From Ignavibacteriota bacterium (GTDB lineage Bacteria; Bacteroidota; Ignavibacteria; Kapaibacteriales; UBA2268), in the NCBI GenBank assembly GCA_019637995.1, contig JAHBUQ010000001.1, forward strand, positions 1,291,589-1,355,588: a stretch of 64,000 bases of DNA, read 5' to 3'. This document shows positions 1 through 8,620 of this stretch, in pieces (position 1 is the first letter of the stretch; each line of letters begins with the position of its first letter). The translations under genes were made by a program, and so were the position numbers. Below the pieces are notes generated by a model, which did not search any database, was not told the origin of the DNA, and saw nothing but the letters and a program-made list of their open reading frames with translations.

Positions 1-1
1 T

Positions 2-340
2 GGTGAATCAGATTCTTTAAATGAAGTTTTTTACAACTTGATTGATAACGCAATGAAATACTCAGGCTCCAGAAAAGAAATAAGCATTTCTACTTATGAA
101 AAAAATAACAAATATATTTTTGAAATTGAAGATAAGGGAATTGGCATTAAAAAGGAGCATCAACAGGTAATTTTTGATGCATATTACAGAGTTGTAAGTG
201 AAGATACGAAGAGTATTAGCGGTACCGGCTTAGGTATGTCTATAGTCAACAACATTATAAGAGCTCATAAAAGCTCAATATCACTTGAAAGTGAATATGG
301 AAAAGGTACAAAAATTATTATAGAATTTCCTGGAGTATAA
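2..340 (+). CDS. Sensor histidine kinase, C-terminal ATPase domain (partial, runs off left edge)
   Basis: The frame is open from base 2, so the gene begins outside the window. What remains is the HATPase_c domain of a two-component sensor kinase, which binds ATP and phosphorylates a partner regulator. Visible motifs are the N box (NLIDNAMKYS), the G1 box (DKGIGI) and the G2 box (GTGLGMSI), followed by the usual GKGTKIIIEFP end. It ends 3 bases before a response regulator gene, so the two are almost certainly co-transcribed and partners. Its input domain, and therefore its signal, cannot be seen. The partner regulator is interrupted by a stop codon, so the pair may no longer work as a full system. 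Confidence 0.9.
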   Translation, partial: GESDSLNEVFYNLIDNAMKYSGSRKEISISTYEKNNKYIFEIEDKGIGIKKEHQQVIFDAYYRVVSEDTKSISGTGLGMSIVNNIIRAHKSSISLESEYGKGTKIIIEFPGV

Positions 341-343
341 GAC

Positions 344-1036
344 ATGAAAAAAATTCTAATTGTTGAAGATGATTTAGCTATCTCTATGGGGCTGGAAGTC
401 GTCCTAAAAGAAGAAAATTATGATGTCATGACAGTAAATGATGGCAAATTGGCTTACGAAATAGCGATGAAAGAGCCATTTAATTTGATTATTTTAGATG
501 TAATGCTCCCAAATAAAACAGGCTTCGAGATTTGTAAAGATTTGAGAAAGAATAAAATTTTAATACCAATCTTATTTTTATCAAGTAAAAATGAGGAATT
601 AGATAAGATTGTTGGGTTCGAAACAGGCGGAGATGATTATATGACAAAGCCATTCAGTCTAATTGAACTTAAGCTCAGAATAAAAGCAATTCTCCGAAGG
701 GCAGATTCTACTAATAATGAAATTTCAGCAGATAGCTACAAATTGGGAAACTATGAATTAATATTAGATAAGTATGACCTTTATCTCGATAACAAACCAA
801 TTGGTTTATCGGTTAAAGAATTTAATCTCATCAAACTTTTAATGGAACGATGAGGTGCAGTCATTTCAAGAGACGAAATTTTGGATAAAGTCTGGGGCTA
901 TGATAATTATCCTACGACAAGAACTGTTGATAATTATGTACTTGCATTAAGAAAGAAAATCGAACCCGACCCTGCTAATCCAATTTATTTAATTACAGTT
1001 CCGACAATTGGATATAAATTATCAGAAATAATTTAG
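344..1036 (+). pseudogene. OmpR/PhoB-family response regulator interrupted by an in-frame TGA
   Basis: The receiver domain (residues 1-120) has the acidic pocket (VEDD, residues 7-10), the phospho-acceptor D52 in LDVMLP and the conserved K102 in TKPFS. A winged-helix DNA-binding domain begins near residue 130. Codon 170 (bases 851-853) is TGA, yet the same frame continues without shift through the rest of the winged helix (GAVISRDEILDKVWGY ... ITVPTIGYKL) to a TAG at 1034-1036, giving the normal family length of about 230 codons. The stop falls between the first helix and the recognition helix, so the truncated product should not bind DNA. Nonsense mutation, assembly error and readthrough are all possible; no recoding signal was recognised. 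Confidence 0.85.
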
Positions 1037-1095
1037 CTTACATTTATTTTACAAAATATTGACATTTGTATGACAACTTAAATTTTGCATAGATA

Positions 1096-1103
1096 TACTT
1101 TTG
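1096..1103 (+). promoter_or_regulatory. Candidate -7 promoter element (TACTTTTG)
   Basis: This matches the TAnnTTTG element of Bacteroidota housekeeping promoters and lies 41 bases before the ATG at 1144. No TTTG -33 box is at the ideal spacing; the nearest are 8 and 27 bases upstream. Confidence 0.35.
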
Positions 1104-1143
1104 CATTGTATTATTTTTCAATTATGTAAAAGGAGTTTTTGAA

Positions 1144-1767
1144 ATGAAAAAGCTAACAAAATTTCAGTCAGTCATATTTTTGACTATTGTAATCATCGCA
1201 TTATGTTCAGTAAGCACGAAATCTCAAGAAATTGACACACTTGTGAGTTCAGATGAGTTTGATGGAATTTATAAGAAGATGTCAAATTTGTTTGATAACT
1301 CAGTGGGAGTATCTTATTCAAATTTTTCCGGTTACGGAATCAGTTTCTCCCGAAGGTTTGCAAAAGATTATACTGTTAGAATTACAGGTATCGGTACATA
1401 CTACGAAGTACAGGAATGGAAAAGCCTGTCAAAAGAAGATCTCACAGTAGATAAAAAGGACATCAGTATGAATGTTGGAGCCGAATTTCAAAGAGACTTA
1501 ATAGTTAGTACCAATACAAGAGTATATACTATGCTTGGTTGTTCATATTTCAATATTGATAACAGGAACTTGTCATCAGGTAATCTTACAATTCAGTACT
1601 CAGCAGGTTTTGGCTTTGGATTTGACTTGTTTATTCATGAAAATTTTTCAGGTTTTTTGGCACTCGCATATAAATACGACTATATCAATGAAGAAATTTC
1701 ACAAAGACCAAAACTTACTAAAAAGACTGATATTGGGTTTGGCTTAGGTATAAGTTTTTATTTTTAA
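1144..1767 (+). CDS. Putative outer-membrane beta-barrel protein (paralogue 1)
   Basis: A 207-residue protein with an N-terminal signal peptide (hydrophobic residues about 10-22). The rest is rich in alternating aromatic and polar residues and ends in an aromatic (GISFYF), as outer-membrane barrel strands do. An AAGGAG ribosome site precedes the ATG. It shares a pattern with the next gene: NSVGVSYSNFSGYG here versus NTIGIKHSNTTGYG there, and a matching GAEFQRDL versus GTELQRNI segment, so the two are tandem paralogues. I do not recognise the family beyond a small barrel-type exported protein. The position after a two-component system could mean regulation by it, but nothing in the sequence shows that. 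Confidence 0.6.
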   Translation: MKKLTKFQSVIFLTIVIIALCSVSTKSQEIDTLVSSDEFDGIYKKMSNLFDNSVGVSYSNFSGYGISFSRRFAKDYTVRITGIGTYYEVQEWKSLSKEDLTVDKKDISMNVGAEFQRDLIVSTNTRVYTMLGCSYFNIDNRNLSSGNLTIQYSAGFGFGFDLFIHENFSGFLALAYKYDYINEEISQRPKLTKKTDIGFGLGISFYF

Positions 1768-1833
1768 TACAGATTCTAAATTTTGGATTATGGTTCATCT
1801 TTTAGAATTAAATCTATTAAGGAGTATTATAAA

Positions 1834-2394
1834 ATGAAACTAATTATTTTGATATTAATGGTTTTCCTGTATTTAAGCGAATTAATATATTGCCAAGAAA
1901 TCAAAAGTACGGATTTTGCTAATACTATAGGTATAAAGCATTCAAACACAACAGGATACGGAGCTTTTTATAATCGTCGTTTAAGCGAAAATATAAGTAT
2001 TCAGTTTTTAGCGATGTATTTTTATTATTTCCGTCAAACTGATGAGCTGGAACACAAAAATATTAATTATTCATTAGGTACGGAGTTACAAAGAAATATT
2101 ATCAGGAACGAAAATTACAGGGTATATTTTCTTATGGGTGGTTATTACTATTTTGATGATGATTATAAAGATTATCAAAATAGCCAAACCTTAACTATCT
2201 TCAATAATTCATACAATGTCGCAATTGGTGTTGCATTTGAATATCAATATAAAAGATTTATATTTAGTGCTGAAATAGGGTATAAATTTTATGAGGACAA
2301 CAAAACTATCACAGAGCTTGACAAAAATCCTTATCCAGTCTTGTACAGGGAAACCAAATTAGCAGGTGGATTAACAGTAGGATTTATCTTTTGA
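1834..2394 (+). CDS. Putative outer-membrane beta-barrel protein (paralogue 2)
   Basis: I chose the ATG at 1834 because it follows AAGGAG by about 9 bases and starts directly with a signal peptide (MKLIILILMVFLYLSELIYC); the frame is open upstream to 1783. The 186-residue product resembles the preceding gene in length, strand pattern and conserved blocks (SGYG/TGYG, ELQRN, a run of aromatics in the middle, aromatic C-terminus GFIF). The signal peptide ends in YCQ, so lipid attachment is conceivable but the box is poor. The 66-base gap to the upstream gene suggests co-transcription of a duplicated pair. Function unknown. Confidence 0.6.
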   Translation: MKLIILILMVFLYLSELIYCQEIKSTDFANTIGIKHSNTTGYGAFYNRRLSENISIQFLAMYFYYFRQTDELEHKNINYSLGTELQRNIIRNENYRVYFLMGGYYYFDDDYKDYQNSQTLTIFNNSYNVAIGVAFEYQYKRFIFSAEIGYKFYEDNKTITELDKNPYPVLYRETKLAGGLTVGFIF

Positions 2395-2624
2395 AGTACT
2401 TTTTCGCGTAAGTCTTGGAAATGATGATACTAAACTGATGAAAATATAAATATTTTTTTTTCTTATCAATACTACCTTGAGTATAACATCAGGTGTTGTC
2501 ATTCTTGAGTTAATTCTATATAAAATTTTTATAAGTTTTCGATAAGTCAAAGATATAAATACATTATTTTTGTTTTATGAGTAAGCTAAAGTAAATAATA
2601 TTATTATTTTGACTCCAAAATGTT

Positions 2625-2632
2625 TAATTTTG
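2625..2632 (+). promoter_or_regulatory. Candidate -7 promoter element (TAATTTTG)
   Basis: TAATTTTG lies 48 bases upstream of the protease gene at 2680 and matches TAnnTTTG. A second match (TATTTTTG, 2565-2572) lies further up. The 285-base gap before the gene (2395-2679) holds nothing else that I recognise. Confidence 0.35.
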
Positions 2633-2679
2633 TAATTGGTATAATTTAAAAATTAAAAATATTTTTTTGGAGTATTTGT

Positions 2680-3906
2680 ATGCGTTTATTATTGTCAATT
2701 GCAATCATTATTTTTCTTTTGACTTGTCAAAAAGAAACTTTTGCCCAAAAAGTCAGAAAAGATAAGGGTGTTTTTATAGAAAGGAAGAATGAAGCCTGGG
2801 ATAATATCAAAAAAGAAGTCGAAGAATTTGAGAAAAAGGAAGAGCCCAAGAAAAAATCGTTCATGCTTGATTTTTCCGGGATTGAAATTCCTAAATCAAT
2901 AAGTGAATTTAAACCATTATGGCATAATGAACCTGTAATGCAGAGCTGGACAGGGACTTGTTGGTCATTTGCTTCAACATCATTTTTAGAATCGGAGGTT
3001 TACAGAATTAATAAAATTGAAATAAAACTTTCGGAAATGCACACTGTTTATTATGAGTATCTTGCTAAAGTCGAACGTTATATTGATGAGAGAGGAAATT
3101 CACTGGTTAGTGAAGGTTCGCAGACAGCAGCGACTCTTCGTATGTGGAAAATGTACGGAGCTGTCCCTGTTGAAATTTACAATGGTATGAAAAATGGTCA
3201 AAATCACCACGCTCACGAGAAAATGGAGAAAGAAATCAATAATTATCTGGATAACTGTAAGAAAACTTCTTTTTGGAATAATGATGTAATTTTGGGCAAT
3301 GTCAGGTCAATTCTGAATCACTATATGGGTGAGCCACCTGTAAAATTTGATTATAATGGCAAGAGCTACACTCCAAAATCTTTCGTAAATGATTATTTGA
3401 AAATTAATCCTGATGATTATGTGGATATTTATTCCATGCTCGAACCCGGCTACTGGAAAAAGGTAGTTTATGATGTACCTGATAATTGGTGGAAGGCAGA
3501 AATTTATTACAATGTCCCGCTTGATGATTTTATGAGTATTTTAAATAAAGCTATTTCAGCTGGTTATTCAGTAGCAATTGGTGGCGATGTTTCTGAAGCA
3601 GGCTATTATTCCTATTCAGATGCCGCAGTTATTCCAAGCTTTGATATTCCATCTGAATATATAGATGAGTATGCGCGTCAATTCAGATTTTCTAATAAAA
3701 CAACCACAGATGACCATGCAATTCATTTAGTAGGTAAAACTAAAAACTCTTCTGGCGACTGGTTTTTGATAAAGGATTCGGGTTCTGGTGCAAGAAATGG
3801 AAATCACAAAGGCTATTATTTCTATCACTCAGACTACGTCAAGCTTAAAATGACAACATATATGATCCACAAAGATGCAGTAAAGGATATTTTATCCAAA
3901 TTTTGA
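2680..3906 (+). CDS. Papain-like (C1 family) cysteine protease, exported
   Basis: A 408-residue protein with a signal peptide (residues 1-22, cleavage likely after FAQ) and a charged linker (40-60). The catalytic cysteine is C94 in GTCWSFA, the C1A/bleomycin-hydrolase signature. The catalytic histidine is H346 in DDHAIHLVG. The third catalytic position, normally Asn in NSWG, appears to be D366 (IKDSGSG), an unusual but conservative change. The long insert between Cys and His (about 250 residues) is like bleomycin hydrolase/aminopeptidase C. Unlike those cytosolic enzymes this one is exported, so it probably cleaves peptides in the periplasm or outside. It appears monocistronic. Confidence 0.8.
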   Translation: MRLLLSIAIIIFLLTCQKETFAQKVRKDKGVFIERKNEAWDNIKKEVEEFEKKEEPKKKSFMLDFSGIEIPKSISEFKPLWHNEPVMQSWTGTCWSFASTSFLESEVYRINKIEIKLSEMHTVYYEYLAKVERYIDERGNSLVSEGSQTAATLRMWKMYGAVPVEIYNGMKNGQNHHAHEKMEKEINNYLDNCKKTSFWNNDVILGNVRSILNHYMGEPPVKFDYNGKSYTPKSFVNDYLKINPDDYVDIYSMLEPGYWKKVVYDVPDNWWKAEIYYNVPLDDFMSILNKAISAGYSVAIGGDVSEAGYYSYSDAAVIPSFDIPSEYIDEYARQFRFSNKTTTDDHAIHLVGKTKNSSGDWFLIKDSGSGARNGNHKGYYFYHSDYVKLKMTTYMIHKDAVKDILSKF

Positions 3907-3981
3907 AGATTTTAATAAATAAATCAAATAAAATATTTAAGTATCTGTTATAAATATTTTTATAATCAAAACAAAGTAAAT

Positions 3982-5544
3982 ATGAGCGATAAAGAAATTA
4001 TAGACGCAAAAATCAAGAAAATGAAAGACCTCAAATCTAAAGCTGAGCTTGGTGGTGGTCAGAATAGAATAGATGCTCAGCATGCAAAGGGCAAACTTAC
4101 TGCCCGCGAGCGAGTCAGTCTGCTTTGTGACAAAGGTTCATTCAGAGAGATAGATGCTTTAGCTCATCATCATTCGAACCAATTAGGTCTTGACAAAACA
4201 ATACCTCTTGGAGATGGTGTTGTTACCGGATTTGCAGATATTCTTGGCAGAAAAATGGTACTCTTTTCACAGGACTTCACAGTATTAGGTGGCAGCCTTG
4301 CTGAAATGCATGGTAAGAAAATCTGTAAAATTATGGATTTGGCAGTGAAAAACGGTGTCCCTGTAATTGGTCTTAACGATTCGGGAGGTGCAAGAGTTCA
4401 GGAAGGAGTTATTTCACTTGGTGCTTATGCGGAAATATTTCTTCGAAATACAATGGCATCCGGTGTCGTACCTCAGATTTCGGTAATAATGGGTCCTTGT
4501 GCCGGTGGTGCTGTTTATTCGCCTGCTATAACTGATTTCATCATTATGGTTGAAAATACTTCGTATATGTTTGTTACCGGTCCAAAAGTAGTAAAGACTG
4601 TTACTCATGAAGACCTTAGCTCAGAAGACCTTGGTGGTGCTATGACTCATGCATCAAAAAGCGGAGTTGCTCATTTTGTAGCACAAAACGATATGGAAGC
4701 TATCGAAATTGTAAGAACACTTCTTAGCTATATTCCACAAAATAATGCTGAAGATCCACCTTTTGTTCCGAACAATGACCCGATTGACAGAATAGATGAG
4801 GATTTGAATTATGCGATTCCGGCAAATCCAAATCAACCTTATGACATGCGCGATATTATTTCAAAGGTTGCTGATAATAATGTATTTTTTGAAGTTCATA
4901 AAGATTATGCTCCTAACATCATTGTCGGCTTTTGCAGATTAGGTGGAAGGTCCGTTGGAGTTGTAGCCAATCAGCCGGCAGTACTTGCCGGTGTGCTTGA
5001 TATTGATGCCTCAAAAAAAGCGGCAAGATTTATTAGATTTTGTGATGCTTTTAATATTCCTATACTTACTTATGAAGACGTTCCCGGATTTCTTCCGGGT
5101 TCAGACCAGGAATGGCGTGGCATCATTACAAATGGTGCAAAACTTCTATACGCTTATTGCGAGGCAACTGTACCTAAAGTTACGGTGATTACCCGTAAAG
5201 CTTATGGTGGCGCTTATGATGTTATGAGCAGTAAGCATATCAGAGGCGATTTGAATTTTGCGTGGCCTACATCTGAGCTTGCTGTTATGGGCGCTAAAGG
5301 GGCGGTTGAGATTATATTCAAAAAAGAAATTGATGCAGCCGAGAATCCGGCAAAAAGAGAAGCTGAATTGATTGAAGAATATAATGAAAGATTTGCAAAT
5401 CCTTATATTGCTGCTTCTTATGGATATATTGATGATGTTATCGAACCGAAAGAAACAAGAAGGATATTAATTGAAGCATTCAGTATTCTTGAAAATAAAG
5501 TTGATAAAAATCCACCAAGGAAACATGGCAATATCCCGCTTTAA
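3982..5544 (+). CDS. pccB: Acyl-CoA carboxylase carboxyltransferase (beta) subunit, propionyl-CoA carboxylase type
   Basis: A 520-residue carboxyltransferase that moves CO2 from biotin to an acyl-CoA, probably propionyl-CoA to give methylmalonyl-CoA. The N- and C-terminal crotonase-fold halves are both present. Family hallmarks are GKLTARERV near residue 40, [12 protein letters not shown] (about 133-144), [12 protein letters not shown], and [11 protein letters not shown] followed by a GG(A) oxyanion loop. The second half has [10 protein letters not shown] and [16 protein letters not shown]. The biotin carrier and biotin carboxylase subunits are not adjacent but lie at 20.4-22.4 kb on the other strand. 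It heads an operon with a lipoprotein (overlap of 20 bases) and a haem-type membrane protein. Substrate specificity is inferred from family resemblance. Confidence 0.85.
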   Translation: MSDKEIIDAKIKKMKDLKSKAELGGGQNRIDAQHAKGKLTARERVSLLCDKGSFREIDALAHHHSNQLGLDKTIPLGDGVVTGFADILGRKMVLFSQDFTVLGGSLAEMHGKKICKIMDLAVKNGVPVIGLNDSGGARVQEGVISLGAYAEIFLRNTMASGVVPQISVIMGPCAGGAVYSPAITDFIIMVENTSYMFVTGPKVVKTVTHEDLSSEDLGGAMTHASKSGVAHFVAQNDMEAIEIVRTLLSYIPQNNAEDPPFVPNNDPIDRIDEDLNYAIPANPNQPYDMRDIISKVADNNVFFEVHKDYAPNIIVGFCRLGGRSVGVVANQPAVLAGVLDIDASKKAARFIRFCDAFNIPILTYEDVPGFLPGSDQEWRGIITNGAKLLYAYCEATVPKVTVITRKAYGGAYDVMSSKHIRGDLNFAWPTSELAVMGAKGAVEIIFKKEIDAAENPAKREAELIEEYNERFANPYIAASYGYIDDVIEPKETRRILIEAFSILENKVDKNPPRKHGNIPL

Positions 5545-6190
5545 TAATGCTGCGATAATTTTGATTTTTACATTACTAATATCTTGTAGTGAAGATAAGA
5601 ATTCATTGCAGGATATTAGTAATGATAATGTATCCGCAAATCCAACTACTCAGGCTCAGGTTCAAAGTGCATCCCAAAATTTGGTTGATACTCTCAACAG
5701 GAAAGAAACTCCTCAGCCACAAAATGACACAAATAAATATATTCAGGTTCAGGTGCCTGTTGAAGACATCGAGCCTGTTGAAATTTCCGATGATGATTTG
5801 AAACTGCTTAAAGAAACAGGAAAAGCTCCTTTTGTTGCAAATTTTAGAAATGCATTGAATGACTTCTTCAACGGAAAACGCGAATCTGATTATTTCGAGA
5901 GATCTGCTGTGGATGCATTAGGTGATAATTTAAGTACATTCAATCCAAATTATTACAAAAGTAAGTTTTTCATTTTGTCAGTTAATGAAGATTATCCCGT
6001 AGGTGGCATTTTTATGGATGTACTGTTTAAAGATATGCCTGATAAGGTATTTACTATCTGGATGTTTGAAACAGATAATACTTACAAACTCAGAATGTTT
6101 GAACAAAATATTTCATATAATGACGCAGAAATCAAAGCTACACTCAGACTTTTCGGAAATGTTTTTAAACATAAAGATATAGCATTTTAA
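5525..6190 (+). CDS. Lipoprotein of unknown function
   Basis: I place the start at the ATG at 5525, inside the end of the carboxylase gene, because an AAGG ribosome site precedes it and the product then begins with a compact lipoprotein signal peptide whose lipobox is LLISC (Cys about residue 19). A longer frame opens at 5471 but would bury the signal. The mature 200-residue protein has a low-complexity Gln/Ser/Thr linker and then a globular C-terminal half (from about residue 95) that I do not recognise. It ends one base before the following membrane protein gene, so the three genes form an operon. Confidence 0.65.
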   Translation: MAISRFNNAAIILIFTLLISCSEDKNSLQDISNDNVSANPTTQAQVQSASQNLVDTLNRKETPQPQNDTNKYIQVQVPVEDIEPVEISDDDLKLLKETGKAPFVANFRNALNDFFNGKRESDYFERSAVDALGDNLSTFNPNYYKSKFFILSVNEDYPVGGIFMDVLFKDMPDKVFTIWMFETDNTYKLRMFEQNISYNDAEIKATLRLFGNVFKHKDIAF

Positions 6191-6191
6191 A

Positions 6192-6860
6192 ATGACAAAT
6201 AACAATTTCCAAGTCGAAAAGAGGAATACAAAATTAATCGTCTTAAGCTATTTTCTTCTTGTTTTGATTTATGCATATATTAGATATGTCCTTTTCAAAG
6301 GTCTTGATTTTGCTGAAAGCGGTACTTATATCATCAATAAAGCGTTTGCAGGAGCAGCGGTTTTATCAGTAAGTACAGCTTATTTAATATCCTCATTGAG
6401 CAAAGCCGGAAACCATACAGCAAGAAAACTATCAAAATACAAGAGATACTTCGGGCTATCCGGATTTTATTTTATGTGTCTTCATGTATTTTTTGGATTA
6501 AGAATAATCAATCCCCAATTCTTCCCTGCTTTTTTTGATGATTCTTCAATGATGAATAATTACGGCTATACTATAATTTTTCTTGGAATTGCAGGATTTG
6601 CAGGCTTTTTAGTTCCGGCAGTAACATCAATTTCAAAAGTTATGCAGGGTTTAAGTCCAAAAAGCTGGCTAAAACTTCAAAGAACAGGATATTTTGCATT
6701 TTTTATAATATTTATCCATTCATCTTGGATGGGAGCAGTGAATTGGACAAAAATAGAGAAATGGCCCGGTTTGATGCCACCAATTACAATGATTTGCTCA
6801 TTAATTATCATCACTACAATCATATATCGAATATTTGTATTTTTTAAGTATAAAAAGTAA
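6192..6860 (+). CDS. Ferric-reductase-like transmembrane haem protein
   Basis: A 222-residue integral membrane protein with about six hydrophobic segments. Two histidines inside helices (FYFMCLHVFFG and FFIIFIHSSW) have the spacing and setting of b-haem ligands in the ferric reductase/MsrQ transmembrane domain, and the LQRTGY motif before the second is typical. It would pass electrons across the inner membrane. No flavin or NADPH domain is fused, and no MsrP-type molybdoenzyme is nearby, so the electron partner is unknown; the lipoprotein just upstream is a candidate by position only. The gene follows it with one spare base. Confidence 0.6.
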   Translation: MTNNNFQVEKRNTKLIVLSYFLLVLIYAYIRYVLFKGLDFAESGTYIINKAFAGAAVLSVSTAYLISSLSKAGNHTARKLSKYKRYFGLSGFYFMCLHVFFGLRIINPQFFPAFFDDSSMMNNYGYTIIFLGIAGFAGFLVPAVTSISKVMQGLSPKSWLKLQRTGYFAFFIIFIHSSWMGAVNWTKIEKWPGLMPPITMICSLIIITTIIYRIFVFFKYKK

Positions 6861-7025
6861 ATTGATATCATTTTATAAAAAATAGATAAAATTTTGATGA
6901 AATAATTGCAAATTGTCATTTTTTTTTGATTTTCTGATAAAAATGAATTAACTTTGAAAATGAAAAAAGTTTAATTTAAAATATTGTTAAAAAAATAAAC
7001 TTTTTTTCATAATTTTAAAAAAAGA

Positions 7026-7058
7026 TTTGTGCTAATACAATTTTTTTTTGTAGATTTG
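7026..7058 (+). promoter_or_regulatory. Candidate Bacteroidota-type promoter
   Basis: A TTTG -33 box (7026-7029) and TAGATTTG -7 box (7051-7058) are separated by 21 bases, within the usual TTTG-N17-23-TAnnTTTG pattern. It sits 75 bases upstream of the membrane protein gene at 7134. The rest of 6861-7133 is plain AT-rich sequence. Confidence 0.45.
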
Positions 7059-7133
7059 AATTTGTAAAAAGTATGAATTAAAAAATAGAAATATAAAAAT
7101 TGGTTTATTAATGTAATATGGAGTTATACTCGA

Positions 7134-8498
7134 ATGACAAATAAGAATTTTTCTACCAAAACTAAGAAGTACAAGGTTGGGCTTCAACAAACATTGCTAT
7201 TATTTATTATGGCAGGTGTTTTTTCATACTTCTACTTCTACAGTTTAGTTCCAAACATGATTGCCGGTTTCGTCGTTCCTCTTTTCCAGCCAACTCTTGA
7301 ACAACAGGTAAGAATTGGTTTTGTTGATTTCGACGGACTTGTTTGGGGTTCAACTTCTAAGGAAAAGGAACTTCAATACTCTGGCGGAAAAGACATCGTT
7401 AAAGATGCACTTAACCGTGATTATATTTTCGACTTTTCATGGGAGTTAAGAACTGAAGAAGAACACGGTTATTCCAAAGCAAAAGTTGAATGGTATGTAA
7501 AAGCACCGGTACTTGGTGAAGAGGCAATCATTCTCGAACCTTATATTGGATTTACCATTGTGGCACTTGTAATGGCATTTGCCACTGCATTGCTTCTTAC
7601 AATGTTTATGCCATCGGGTATAGGATTCATGGCAGTATTATTCGACCGTCAGATAGATAATACAAAGGTTAAGCTTCGTCTTCAAACCGGATTTTCAGAT
7701 GATGTAATCGAGCTTCTCATTATGCCTGATGACAAACTTGCCGAAAAAGATATAAGTGAAGTGCGTTCAGCATTCAGATTAATCTGGGACAGAACTATGA
7801 CTGAAGATATTGCTTCACCTTTCCAATCAGCAAGATTTGAAGATGTATTTGACAATGATACAGATATCGTATTCTTCAGAAATGAAGCAGTTTATACCCG
7901 TATCAAGGAATTCTTCTCAGACTTCGTGGTAATTGAAATTGAAGATACCAAAAATGCACTTTTATGGAGACGTAACAGACTTCTTATTTTGAAAGGTTTC
8001 AGACTTTATATGTCTCACCACTTTACAGAAAAATATTCTAACTTCGTTACAGGTCTTGCTTACGGCGGTGCGGCATTCCTTATTGTGGCAGTAGGTATTC
8101 GTGGTTTGAAATTTATTCCTGCGGCTCGTCCTTCATTTATCTTACTTGCGATTGCACTTGAATTTACGATGCTTTCCCTTCTTGCATTAACACTTATCTA
8201 TACTGAAGAAGAAGAACGTATGGACAGAATGCTTAAGAAAATGGAAGATGCCAACCGTAGCCAGCTTGAAGCACTTCGCGGACAGCAAGCTGACATTCAT
8301 CAGCTTTCTAATGCACTTGTTGGACAGACAGCTGAAATCATTCGTGCAAGAGTTGAAACTGCAATTGAAGATTATATGACAAGTGGTGACCAGATTCAAA
8401 AGGTTGTTGCTGAGGAAATTGCCAAGAAAATTATGTTCAGCCTGAGAGAAGAGAAGCCTAATTCTTATAAAACTTATGGTGGCGACTCAAGAAGATAA
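7134..8498 (+). CDS. Unknown four-helix membrane protein with C-terminal coiled coil
   Basis: I do not recognise this 454-residue protein. Likely membrane helices are at residues about 19-39, 135-159, 303-323 and 333-356. Between helices 1 and 2 is a soluble segment (50-130), and between 2 and 3 a larger one (170-300) with a charged, helical look. After the last helix comes a heptad-like, Glu/Arg/Gln-rich coiled coil (357-415) and a basic tail. Codon choice is more selective than in the neighbours (many CTT, CGT, GGT), which suggests strong expression. It has its own promoter-like element and a clear terminator, so it is a single-gene unit. A scaffold or envelope-organising role is conceivable but unproven. 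Confidence 0.7.
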   Translation: MTNKNFSTKTKKYKVGLQQTLLLFIMAGVFSYFYFYSLVPNMIAGFVVPLFQPTLEQQVRIGFVDFDGLVWGSTSKEKELQYSGGKDIVKDALNRDYIFDFSWELRTEEEHGYSKAKVEWYVKAPVLGEEAIILEPYIGFTIVALVMAFATALLLTMFMPSGIGFMAVLFDRQIDNTKVKLRLQTGFSDDVIELLIMPDDKLAEKDISEVRSAFRLIWDRTMTEDIASPFQSARFEDVFDNDTDIVFFRNEAVYTRIKEFFSDFVVIEIEDTKNALLWRRNRLLILKGFRLYMSHHFTEKYSNFVTGLAYGGAAFLIVAVGIRGLKFIPAARPSFILLAIALEFTMLSLLALTLIYTEEEERMDRMLKKMEDANRSQLEALRGQQADIHQLSNALVGQTAEIIRARVETAIEDYMTSGDQIQKVVAEEIAKKIMFSLREEKPNSYKTYGGDSRR

Positions 8499-8526
8499 TT
8501 TCTTGAACTAATTCAAAGTAAATATG

Positions 8527-8561
8527 AATCTGTCCGGTTTTAATTATCGGACAGATTTTTT
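8527..8561 (+). terminator. Rho-independent terminator
   Basis: A perfect 10-bp stem (AATCTGTCCG / CGGACAGATT) with an 11-base loop runs into a T tract, 29 bases after the stop of the membrane protein gene. Confidence 0.9.
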
Positions 8562-8620
8562 GTTTAAATTGTTATTTAATTTAACGATTATTCGTCTAAT
8601 ATTTATTTTATAATATTCTA

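Noticed and set aside
851..853. Selenocysteine or alternative genetic code at the TGA
   Set aside because: TGA ends normal genes in the window, no SECIS-like hairpin was recognised, and the position is not a redox site.
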